Of a DNA stretch of 15,158 nucleotides, positions 9,862 through 15,158 are shown piece by piece. Location: contig DATIER010000198.1 in assembly GCA_035455605.1 (NCBI GenBank), positions 1 through 15,158 on the forward strand, read 5' to 3'. Position 1 is the stretch's first letter, and every line of letters begins with the position of its first letter. A model generated the notes under the pieces. It searched no databases. It was not told where the DNA came from and saw only the letters and a program-made list of their open reading frames with translations. Origin of the DNA: AC-32 sp035455605. GTDB lineage: Bacteria > Actinomycetota > Thermoleophilia > Gaiellales > Gaiellaceae. The position numbers and the translations under genes are program-made.

Positions 9862-9867
9862 TAGTGT
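9862..9867 (+). promoter_or_regulatory. candidate -10 (TAGTGT) of the ROK regulator gene
   Basis: TAGTGT fits TANNNT and ends 10 nt before the ATG. No Shine-Dalgarno is visible before that ATG, so a leaderless or near-leaderless message is likely. No clear -35 is seen. Confidence 0.4.
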
Positions 9868-9877
9868 CATTGCCGAG

Positions 9878-11020
9878 ATGGCCGCTACCGGCCGTGCCAC
9901 CCCGCCGCTCCTTCGCGCCATCAACGAGCGCACCGTGCTCGAGGCGATCCGCGCCGCGTCGCCCATCTCGCGTGCCGAGATCTCCCGCCGGTCGGGCATC
10001 TCGAAGCCGACCGTGTCGCTCGCGCTGCAGTCGCTGCTCGACGCGGGCCTCGTGCGGGAGGCGGCGCGCGGGCCCGCCGGGCCCGGCTACGGCGCCGTCT
10101 ACTTCGAGCCGGTCGCCGAGGCCGCGGTCGTGGTCGGGCTCGACCTCGGGGCACGCTTCGTCCGCGGGGCGATCTGCGACCTCGGCGGCGCGATCCGCGC
10201 GCGGCAGGACGTCGAGCTCGCCGTCGCGGACGCGGCGGACGCGATCGACGCGATCCGTCGCCTGCGCGACTCGCTCCTCGGGACGTCGGCCCTCGACCCG
10301 ACGCTCGTCGACGGCGTCGTCGTCGGCGTCCCCGGCGTCGTCGCCGACGACGGCACGCTCAAGCTGGTCGAGAACGTCGCCGGCCTCGAAGGTCGCCGCT
10401 TCGCGGACGAGCTGCGAGACGCGCTCGGCCTGCCGGTGGCGCTCGAGAACGACATCAACCTCGCGGCGCTCGGAGAGCAATGGCTGGGCGTCGCGCGCGG
10501 CGTCAGCGACTTCGTCTTCCTGTCCGTCGGAACGGGCATGGGCGCAGGCCTCGTCCTGGGCGGCGAGCTGCACCGCGGGCGGAACGGCGCCGCCGGCGAG
10601 CTCGACTTCGCTCTGGGCGAGCTCGGTGAAGCGGTTGACCCGGCGGCGCCGCAGGTCGCCGAGCTCGCGCGAGAACGGACGGGACTCGCCGATCCGCCGG
10701 CGCTGTTCGCGGCGGCGCGCGCCGGCGATCGCGCCGCATGCGAGGTCGTCGACGAGGTCGCACGGCGGATCGCGCTTCACCTCGCGCCGGTCGCGGCCGT
10801 GGCTGACGTCGAGCTCGTCGTCCTCGGCGGCGGCATCGGCACCAACGGCGACCTGTTGCTGGGGCCGGTCGCACGCCTACTCGCGGACTGGTTGCCGTTC
10901 CCGCCGCGGATCGCTGTCTCGACGCTCGGCGAGGCGGCCGTGCTCACGGGCGCCGTCGCAGTCGGACTCCAGGCCGCGCTCGAGAATGTGTTCGCGCGAC
11001 GAGCTGCGGCTCCGGCCTGA
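9878..11020 (+). CDS. ROK-family transcriptional regulator
   Basis: A 380-aa protein with an N-terminal winged helix-turn-helix (about 12-62; SRAEISRRSGISKPTVSLAL at 31-50) and a ROK sugar-kinase-like domain (about 83-370). The ROK part keeps GLDLGARFVRGAICDLGG (87-104), ENDINLAALGE (190-200, with the position-192 Asp of the catalytic motif) and SVGTGMGAGLVLGGEL (216-231). The usual GEIGH is GELDF (240-244), and the CxCGxxGC zinc motif that should follow is absent. This fits a pure sensor-repressor rather than a kinase. It is divergent from the glycoside operon across 144 bp and is the obvious candidate regulator, with a sugar or phospho-sugar as inducer. The gene ends 28 bp from the convergent small gene; the gap contains only a loopless palindrome. 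Confidence 0.92.
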   Translation: MAATGRATPPLLRAINERTVLEAIRAASPISRAEISRRSGISKPTVSLALQSLLDAGLVREAARGPAGPGYGAVYFEPVAEAAVVVGLDLGARFVRGAICDLGGAIRARQDVELAVADAADAIDAIRRLRDSLLGTSALDPTLVDGVVVGVPGVVADDGTLKLVENVAGLEGRRFADELRDALGLPVALENDINLAALGEQWLGVARGVSDFVFLSVGTGMGAGLVLGGELHRGRNGAAGELDFALGELGEAVDPAAPQVAELARERTGLADPPALFAAARAGDRAACEVVDEVARRIALHLAPVAAVADVELVVLGGGIGTNGDLLLGPVARLLADWLPFPPRIAVSTLGEAAVLTGAVAVGLQAALENVFARRAAAPA

Positions 11021-11048
11021 GCGCAGCCCCCTCGGATGTCGGCGCCGA

Positions 11049-11318
11049 CTAGCGCATCTCGCGTGCGAGCTCGGCCGCGACCTCGCTCGCCCTCCGGTCG
11101 GACTCGTGCGCGAGCCGCCGCCCGCGCCGCCTCCGACGCCGCCGCCGCGGAGCAAGCAGCACGTCGGAAAGCCGGGGTGCCGGATGCCCGATCTCGAGCC
11201 GCAGCCGCTCGATCAGCTCCGACGCCTGATCGAACGTCTCCGGAAAGGGCTCGCCCGACTGCTCGCAGAGGGCGGCTGCGAGCGCGTAGACCTGCTTGAC
11301 CGTCGGCCGTTCGTCCAT
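11049..11318 (-). CDS. small conserved-looking protein with a poly-Arg tract, function unknown
   Basis: An 89-aa protein. Residues 1-52 (MDERPTVKQVYALAAALCEQ, then a helical stretch ending IGHPAPRLSD) have normal, soluble alpha-helical composition and resemble small uncharacterised actinobacterial proteins with a PTxKQ...ALC...G...P motif. After that come eight Arg in a row (58-65), then GRR, then a charged helix (about 73-89). The basic patch suggests nucleic-acid or membrane contact, but I do not recognise a function. The ATG at 11318 has no strong Shine-Dalgarno. The gene lies downstream of a terminator-like hairpin, so it probably has its own promoter. The second half is the least certain part, since Arg-rich runs arise easily in GC-rich DNA. 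Confidence 0.65.
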   Translation of the reverse strand: MDERPTVKQVYALAAALCEQSGEPFPETFDQASELIERLRLEIGHPAPRLSDVLLAPRRRRRRRRGRRLAHESDRRASEVAAELAREMR

Positions 11319-11334
11319 GCCGACATGGCAGCAG

Positions 11335-11364
11335 CAGAGCCGTCACGCGTGTGTGACGGCTCTG
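11335..11364 (-). terminator. 12-bp perfect-stem hairpin, likely terminator of the VOC gene
   Basis: CAGAGCCGTCAC (11335-11346) pairs exactly with GTGACGGCTCTG (11353-11364) around a 6-nt loop. It lies 47 nt past the stop of the VOC gene and 16 nt before the start of the small gene. There is no T-tract, so a rho-independent role is inferred from stem strength and position. Confidence 0.6.
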
Positions 11365-11411
11365 TGCCGAATGTGCGACTGCTCGCGGCCGGGCGCCGCG
11401 AGCGACCGGCG

Positions 11412-11885
11412 CTAGCTCGCGCCCATCTCCGCCATCGCCGACGCGGCCCGCTCGGCCATCTCGTCCTCCGGGACGTCCTCGATGTGCGTCGCCACCGACC
11501 ACACGTGCCCGAACGGATCGGTCAGAGAGCCGAAGCGGTCGCCCCAGAACATGTTCTCGAGCGGCGAGGTGACGGTCGCGCCCGCGGCCTGGGCCCGGTC
11601 GAAGACGGCGTCCGCGTCGTCGACGTACATGAACACCGACGCGGTGCACCCTCCCCGCTCCGACGGTGGGCGCACGCTCGAATGCGGGAACGGATCGGAC
11701 AGCATCAGCTTCGAGTCGCCGACCTGCAGCTCGGCGTGGGCGACCGACCCGTCGGGGCCGGGCATCCTGATCGTCTCCTCGGCGCCGAACGCCTCCTTGT
11801 AGAAGTCGATCGCCTTCGACGCGTCCTCGACGGCGAGGTAGATCTGGAGGTTGTGGTAGCCCTCGGGGATCGGGCTCACGGCCAT
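11412..11885 (-). CDS. PhnB-like glyoxalase/bleomycin-resistance fold (VOC) protein
   Basis: A 157-aa single-chain VOC-superfamily protein with two beta-alpha-beta-beta-beta modules. It contains YLAVEDASKAIDFYKEAFGA (16-35), ADAVFDRAQAAGATVTSPLE, WGDRFGSLTDPFGHVWSVA and a C-terminal THIEDVPEDEM, a pattern typical of the PhnB-like branch. ATG at 11885 has AAGGAGG (11892-11898) 6 nt upstream, which rules out the longer in-frame extension. PhnB-like proteins of this kind have no settled activity; roles in metal-dependent small-molecule chemistry or drug binding are possible. It is transcribed alone, divergent from the MFS-cNMP gene, and ends before a hairpin terminator. Confidence 0.88.
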   Translation of the reverse strand: MAVSPIPEGYHNLQIYLAVEDASKAIDFYKEAFGAEETIRMPGPDGSVAHAELQVGDSKLMLSDPFPHSSVRPPSERGGCTASVFMYVDDADAVFDRAQAAGATVTSPLENMFWGDRFGSLTDPFGHVWSVATHIEDVPEDEMAERAASAMAEMGAS

Positions 11886-11916
11886 CGTCTGCCTCCTTCC
11901 GTAGCGGTCGACGTCG

Positions 11917-11922
11917 ATGGTA
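11917..11922 (-). promoter_or_regulatory. candidate -10 (TACCAT) of the VOC gene, beside a palindrome
   Basis: TACCAT fits TANNNT and would give a short leader of about 25 nt containing the AAGGAGG site. The 10-bp palindrome TCGACGTCGA (11908-11917) abuts it at the expected start point and could be a repressor site. No -35 is clear. The rest of the 160-bp gap to the MFS gene shows little else. Confidence 0.3.
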
Positions 11923-12008
11923 GACACGACCCGCCGGGCGCCGCCACCGGCTTCCGGCAACCGCCGCCGAATCGTCACGCCCCGGCCTCCGCAGACCGCA
12001 ACGCATCC

Positions 12009-12038
12009 TTGACGTAGCCCCGGGCGCCTGCGCGGAAT
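12009..12038 (+). promoter_or_regulatory. weak candidate promoter of the MFS-cNMP gene
   Basis: TTGACG (12009-12014) is a good -35, but the best hexamer at 18-nt spacing is CGGAAT (12033-12038), a poor -10. It would leave a leader of only a few nt. No Shine-Dalgarno precedes the ATG at 12046. Confidence 0.25.
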
Positions 12039-12045
12039 CGCGTCA

Positions 12046-13674
12046 ATGAGCCGCCCCGCACAAGCGGCTGCAGCCCTCCGCGCCGCGCTGCACAACCCCG
12101 GGATCCGCCGCGTCGAGCTCGCCTGGGGCGCCGCGATCGCCGCGGAGTGGGCGCACTTCGTCGCGCTCGGCGTGTTCGCCTACGACGCCGGCGGCACCGC
12201 CGCGGTCGGGGTCGCCGGACTCGTGCGCATGCTGCCCGCGGCGCTGGTCGCCCCGCTCGCCAGCACCCTCGGCGACCGCTTCCGCCGGGAGCGCTTCATG
12301 ACGGCGACGGCAGCGCTCGGCGCCCTCGCGCTCGGCGCCTCGGCGCTCGTCTTCTTCACGAGCCGCAGCGAGTGGCTCGTCTTCGCACTCGCCGGCGTGA
12401 TCGGCGTCGCCTCGACGCTGTTCCGCCCGGCGCTCCAGGCGATCCTGCCGTCGCTGTCGCGGACGCCGGAAGAGCTGATCGCCGCCAACGGCGCGACGTC
12501 GACGATCGAGAGCCTCGCCACGCTCGTCGGGCCGCTGCTCGCGGGCGTGCTCGTCAGCGTCGGCGACCCCGGCGTCGTCTTCGCCGCGGCGGGCGGCGTG
12601 CTCGCGGCGGGCGCGCTGCTCCTCGCGCCGCTCCGCGTCGAGGGGGTGATCCAGGAGACGGCGGCGCAGGCGCCGGCCCGCGAGCTCGTCGTCGGTGGCT
12701 TCCGGGCCGTCCGGAGCGGCCCCCAGCGGCTGATCCTGGCCCTGATGGCGACGCAGGGCTTCGTCCGCGGCTGCCTGAACGTGCTGATCGTCGTCGCGGT
12801 CTTCCGGGTGCTCGACGCCGGCGACGGCGCGGTCGGCTACCTCACCGCGGCGCTCGGCCTGGGCGGGCTGCTCGGCGCGTTCGGCGCGATGACGCTGCGC
12901 AGCCGCCGCCTCGCCGGGGCGCTCGGCGTCGCGCTCGTCTTCTGGGGCCTGCCGATCGCGCTCTTCGCACCGCGCCCGTATCTGCCCGCGGCCGTGCTCC
13001 TGCTCGCGGTCGTCGGCGCCGCGAACAGCGTCGAGGACGTGGCCGGCTTCACGCTCGTGCAACGCCTGGTGCCCGATGCCACGCTCAGCCGCGTGCTGGG
13101 CCTGCTCTGGGGCGCGGTGATGGGCGCCGTCGCGCTGGGCTCGATCACGGCGCCGCTCGTTGTGGACGCACTCGGGCCACGCGCGGCGTTCATCGTCGTC
13201 GGCGCCGTCCTGCCCGCCGTCACGCTCCTGTCGTGGCCGGGCCTGCGCAGGATCGACCGCCGGACCGCGCCTCCCACCGCCGAGCTGCGGCTCGTGGCCG
13301 GGGTTCCGCTCTTCGAGCCGCTGTCGATCGTCGCGAAGGAGCATCTCGCCGGGAAGCTGACGCACGTGCACGTGGATCCGGGCGAAGTGGTCGTCCGCGC
13401 CGGCGAGGTCGGCGACCGCTTCTACATCGTGGGCAACGGCGAGCTCGAGATCACGAACGGCGTCCACGGCACCGCGCACGGCGGCGACTTCTTCGGCGAG
13501 ATCGCCCTGCTGCGCGACGTGCCGCGCACGGCGACGGTCCGTGCGACCTCGCCCTCCGAGCTCTACGCGCTCGACCGCGCGGACTTCCTCGCCGCGCTCA
13601 CCCACTCCGAGGTGCGCGCCGCGGGCGACGCGGTCGTGGACGAGCGGCTCAGGGCCGGCCTCGTCCCGCGCTGA
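12046..13674 (+). CDS. MFS transporter fused to a C-terminal cyclic-nucleotide-binding domain
   Basis: A 542-aa membrane protein. Residues 20 to about 400 form a 12-helix-type major facilitator domain of the drug/macrolide-efflux-like kind, with GLVRMLPAALVAPLASTLGD followed by RFRRERFM (58-85) as the loop 2-3 region. A short linker (about 401-415) leads to a CAP_ED/cNMP-binding domain (about 418-520). Its phosphate-binding cassette GDFFGEIALLRDVPRTATVR (480-499) keeps the key Glu485 and Arg494, so it should be able to bind a cyclic nucleotide. The natural reading is transport gated or tuned by cAMP or a related second messenger, but the substrate is unknown. The ATG at 12046 lacks a visible Shine-Dalgarno. 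The 3' end overlaps the convergent acVLRF1-like gene by 26 nt. Confidence 0.9.
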   Translation: MSRPAQAAAALRAALHNPGIRRVELAWGAAIAAEWAHFVALGVFAYDAGGTAAVGVAGLVRMLPAALVAPLASTLGDRFRRERFMTATAALGALALGASALVFFTSRSEWLVFALAGVIGVASTLFRPALQAILPSLSRTPEELIAANGATSTIESLATLVGPLLAGVLVSVGDPGVVFAAAGGVLAAGALLLAPLRVEGVIQETAAQAPARELVVGGFRAVRSGPQRLILALMATQGFVRGCLNVLIVVAVFRVLDAGDGAVGYLTAALGLGGLLGAFGAMTLRSRRLAGALGVALVFWGLPIALFAPRPYLPAAVLLLAVVGAANSVEDVAGFTLVQRLVPDATLSRVLGLLWGAVMGAVALGSITAPLVVDALGPRAAFIVVGAVLPAVTLLSWPGLRRIDRRTAPPTAELRLVAGVPLFEPLSIVAKEHLAGKLTHVHVDPGEVVVRAGEVGDRFYIVGNGELEITNGVHGTAHGGDFFGEIALLRDVPRTATVRATSPSELYALDRADFLAALTHSEVRAAGDAVVDERLRAGLVPR

Positions 13675-13676
13675 GC
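13647..13676. repeat. inverted repeat spanning both stop codons of a convergent pair
   Basis: GCTCAG (13647-13652) and CTGAGC (13671-13676) are complementary and each contains one of the two stop codons, TGA on the minus and plus strands respectively. The 18-nt loop holds GGCCGGCC. As a terminator it would be weak. Confidence 0.35.
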
Positions 13677-14269
13677 TCGGCGGCATAGAGGTCGTACGGC
13701 AGGCGCTCGAGCACGCGCTGCCGCGAGTCGGGCACGTCGAAGAGCCGCTCGAGCCGACGGGCCGCGAGCCACGGGAGCCGATCCGCCACCGCCGTCGCCG
13801 CGCCGCGGTCGCCGCCGAGCGCGACGTACTCGATCCGCTCGCGGTACGGCTCGACCACCGCGCGCGCGGTCGCCGTCGCCGCGTCGAGCAGCTCGCGCTC
13901 CTGCTCCTCTCGCCGCCGCCGGAACCGGTTCGAGGACGAGCCGCCCTTCTTGTGCCGGCCCTTGACGAAGCGGGTGCCGACCTTCGACGCCACCAACCGC
14001 TCGCCCTCGAACACGCCGACCGCGAACCCGCCGCGCCGCACGAGGATTGCGGCCACCGTGCGCTCGCGCGCGAGCGCCTCGAGCAGTGGCCCGAGCTCCA
14101 CGCGGTCGTAGCTCCCTTCGTGCTCGAGCCCGAACGGCGGCCTCACCGTGAGCGTCTCGTCGGCCGTCTCGATCCGCGCCGCGCCGCCGGCGTACGTCGT
14201 GCGGCCGGGCTCCCCGGCGAGCGGCCCGAGCCGCTTGCGCACGTTCTCGCGACCGACGTAGCGCGCCAC
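13649..14269 (-). CDS. acVLRF1-like (Vms1/eRF1-fold) peptidyl-tRNA hydrolase homologue
   Basis: A 206-aa protein of the actinobacterial VLRF1 type, related to the release-factor domain of yeast Vms1, which frees nascent chains from stalled large ribosomal subunits. Support comes from GTRFVKGRHKKGG (98-110), the Arg-rich stretch RFRRRREEQ (115-123), the ALGGDRGAATAVAD segment (150-163) and the closing FDVPDSRQRVLE (177-188), matching the family pattern as I know it. The loop, where relatives carry a Gln-containing GGxSQQRF, reads GGSSSNRF here, so the presumed catalytic Gln is missing. Either this is a divergent active form or it binds without hydrolysis. GTG at 14269 has no Shine-Dalgarno but has TAGTGT 7 nt upstream. 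It is divergent from the EamA gene by only 23 bp and overlaps the MFS gene convergently. Confidence 0.8.
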   Translation of the reverse strand: MARYVGRENVRKRLGPLAGEPGRTTYAGGAARIETADETLTVRPPFGLEHEGSYDRVELGPLLEALARERTVAAILVRRGGFAVGVFEGERLVASKVGTRFVKGRHKKGGSSSNRFRRRREEQERELLDAATATARAVVEPYRERIEYVALGGDRGAATAVADRLPWLAARRLERLFDVPDSRQRVLERLPYDLYAAELSAGRGRP

Positions 14270-14272
14270 GAC

Positions 14273-14290
14273 CCGGACACTAGGCTCCGG
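14273..14290. promoter_or_regulatory. divergent promoter: two -10 hexamers sharing one TA inside a palindrome
   Basis: The minus-strand hexamer TAGTGT (14282-14277) and the plus-strand hexamer TAGGCT (14281-14286) share the TA at 14281-14282. They lie 7 and 6 nt before the GTG starts at 14269 and 14293, neither of which has a Shine-Dalgarno. Around them CCGGA (14273-14277) and TCCGG (14286-14290) plus central CTAG make a palindrome with 7 of 9 base pairs matching. This fits two back-to-back leaderless transcripts, or a repressor site covering both. Confidence 0.5.
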
Positions 14291-14292
14291 CC

Positions 14293-15158
14293 GTGACCTC
14301 CGCGACCGTCGCTATCGACCTCACGCGCCAGCACCGCCGCGGGCGCGCGTACGTCGCCCTGGCCGCGGTCGCGTGGTCGAGCGCCGGGCTCCTGCAGCGC
14401 GAGCTGACCGTCGACATCGGGACGCAGCTCGCCGGCCGCGCCTTCTTCGCCGTGCTCGGGTTGTTCGCGTTCGTGGCCGTGGCAGAGCGCGGCCGCGTCA
14501 CCGGGGCGTTCCGCGCGATCGGCAGGCCCGGCCTCGCCGTCGCCGCCCTGATGGCCGCCTCGTCGGGCGCGTTCATCGTCGCCCTGAACTACACGTCGGT
14601 GGCGAACGTCCTCTTCTTCCAGGCGATCTCGCCGGTCCTGGCCGCGGCGCTCGGGACGTTCGTCGGCGAGCGCGTCAGACGGCGGACGTGGATCGCGATG
14701 GCGGTCGCCCTCGCCGGCGTCGGCCTGATGGTCGGCGGCCCGAGCCACCCGGACGCCGCCGGCATCGCCCTCTCGCTCTTCATGTCCGTCAGCTTCGCGG
14801 CGGTGATCGTGATCACGCGCCACCAGCGCGACGTCTCGATGGCGCCGGCGACGTGCCTCTCGCAGGCGCTGGTGTTCGTCTTCGCCGCGCCGTTCGCGTC
14901 CGTGAGCGAGGTCGGCGGCAAGGACCTCGCGCTCCTGATCGGCCTCGGCGTCGGCCAGATCGGGCTCGGCCTGATCTTCCTGACGATCGGCGCCCGCCTG
15001 ATCCCGGCGGCGGAGGTCGCGCTGATCACGCTGCTCGAGATCGTCCTCGGCCCGCTCTGGGTCTGGATCGCGCTGGGCGAGCGGCCGGGGACGTCGACCC
15101 TGATCGGCGGCGCGATCGTGCTCGCAGCGGTCGTGATCGAGGCGATCGGCGAGCCGGA
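14293..15158 (+). CDS. EamA/DMT-superfamily transporter, cut by window edge near its end
   Basis: The open frame runs 288 codons to the right edge without a stop and is probably only a few residues short, as EamA proteins are usually about 280-320 aa. It has two EamA repeats with about ten hydrophobic segments. The first ends with the typical NYTSVANVLFFQAISPVLAA, then ERVRRRTWIAMAVALAGVGL; the second ends with LIPAAEVALITLLEIVLGPL, then WIALGERPG, then TLIGGAIVLAAVV. Such proteins export or exchange metabolites, and the substrate cannot be told. GTG at 14293 is chosen because TAGGCT sits 6 nt upstream and the next residues lead directly to the first helix. Only 23 bp separate it from the divergent acVLRF1-like gene. 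Confidence 0.88.
   Translation, partial: MTSATVAIDLTRQHRRGRAYVALAAVAWSSAGLLQRELTVDIGTQLAGRAFFAVLGLFAFVAVAERGRVTGAFRAIGRPGLAVAALMAASSGAFIVALNYTSVANVLFFQAISPVLAAALGTFVGERVRRRTWIAMAVALAGVGLMVGGPSHPDAAGIALSLFMSVSFAAVIVITRHQRDVSMAPATCLSQALVFVFAAPFASVSEVGGKDLALLIGLGVGQIGLGLIFLTIGARLIPAAEVALITLLEIVLGPLWVWIALGERPGTSTLIGGAIVLAAVVIEAIGEP

Noticed and set aside
11038..11049. Perfect palindrome GTCGGCGCCGAC between the ROK gene and the small gene as a terminator
   Set aside because: It has no loop and no T-tract, so it would make a poor hairpin. Short GC palindromes are frequent in DNA of this composition.
11886..12095. Longer in-frame N-terminus for the VOC protein
   Set aside because: The extension is Arg/Ala-rich and unconserved in look, and AAGGAGG sits exactly before the ATG at 11885.
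12043..13686. Long open frame antisense to the MFS-cNMP gene
   Set aside because: Its translation is Arg/Glu/Asp/Ala-rich low-complexity sequence with no family motif, typical of the antisense shadow of a GC-rich gene; the plus-strand frame has clear transporter and cNMP-domain motifs.
13697..13723. Hairpin CGGCAG...CTGCCG after the MFS gene as a terminator
   Set aside because: Only a 6-bp stem plus three more pairs with a bulge, inside the acVLRF1-like coding region, and no T-tract; too weak to call.

Overview
This window comes from a very GC-rich bacterium, with codons almost always ending in G or C. It is most likely an actinobacterium (Actinomycetota), possibly of the Thermoleophilia type. 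The support is a small acVLRF1-type release-factor homologue (a family mostly seen in Actinobacteria and Chloroflexi), lipoproteins with Cys-Gly-Ser-Ser-Lys-rich starts, frequent GTG starts, and several starts lacking a Shine-Dalgarno but with a TANNNT hexamer 6-10 nt upstream (leaderless-style). The phylum is fairly safe; the class is inference.

Layout. (1) 1-557, minus: N-terminal part of the replicative DNA polymerase DnaE, cut by the window edge. (2) 670-1767, plus: an orphan XylF-like sugar-binding lipoprotein. (3) 1764-9733, minus: one compact six-gene operon, read right to left: family 4 NAD-dependent phospho-glycosidase, BadF/NagK-type sugar kinase, solute-binding lipoprotein, DppB-type permease, a fused DppC-type permease plus DppD-type ATPase, and an OppF-type ATPase. 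Most junctions are 4-nt GTGA overlaps. (4) 9878-11020, plus: a divergent ROK-family regulator, separated from the operon by a 144-bp control region. (5) 11049-11885, minus: a small unknown protein and a PhnB-like glyoxalase-fold (VOC) protein, with a hairpin terminator between them. (6) 12046-13674, plus: an MFS transporter fused to a cyclic-nucleotide-binding domain. (7) 13649-14269, minus: an acVLRF1-like protein whose loop lacks the expected Gln. (8) 14293-end, plus: an EamA/DMT transporter, cut by the window edge.

How the genes work together. The operon reads as uptake and breakdown of a beta-linked disaccharide or glycoside (cellobiose- or chitobiose-like). The lipoprotein and Opp-type ABC importer bring it in unphosphorylated, the kinase would supply the 6-phosphate that family 4 glycosidases need, and the glycosidase cleaves it, under ROK control. 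The kinase-for-PTS substitution is inference.

The least ordinary features are: a convergent gene pair that shares CTAG as its stop codons, with terminator-like hairpins lying inside each partner's coding end; a 23-bp divergent promoter in which two -10 hexamers share one TA inside a palindrome; the permease-ATPase fusion; the MFS-cNMP fusion; and the altered acVLRF1 loop. I see no mobile element, CRISPR array, tRNA or rRNA.
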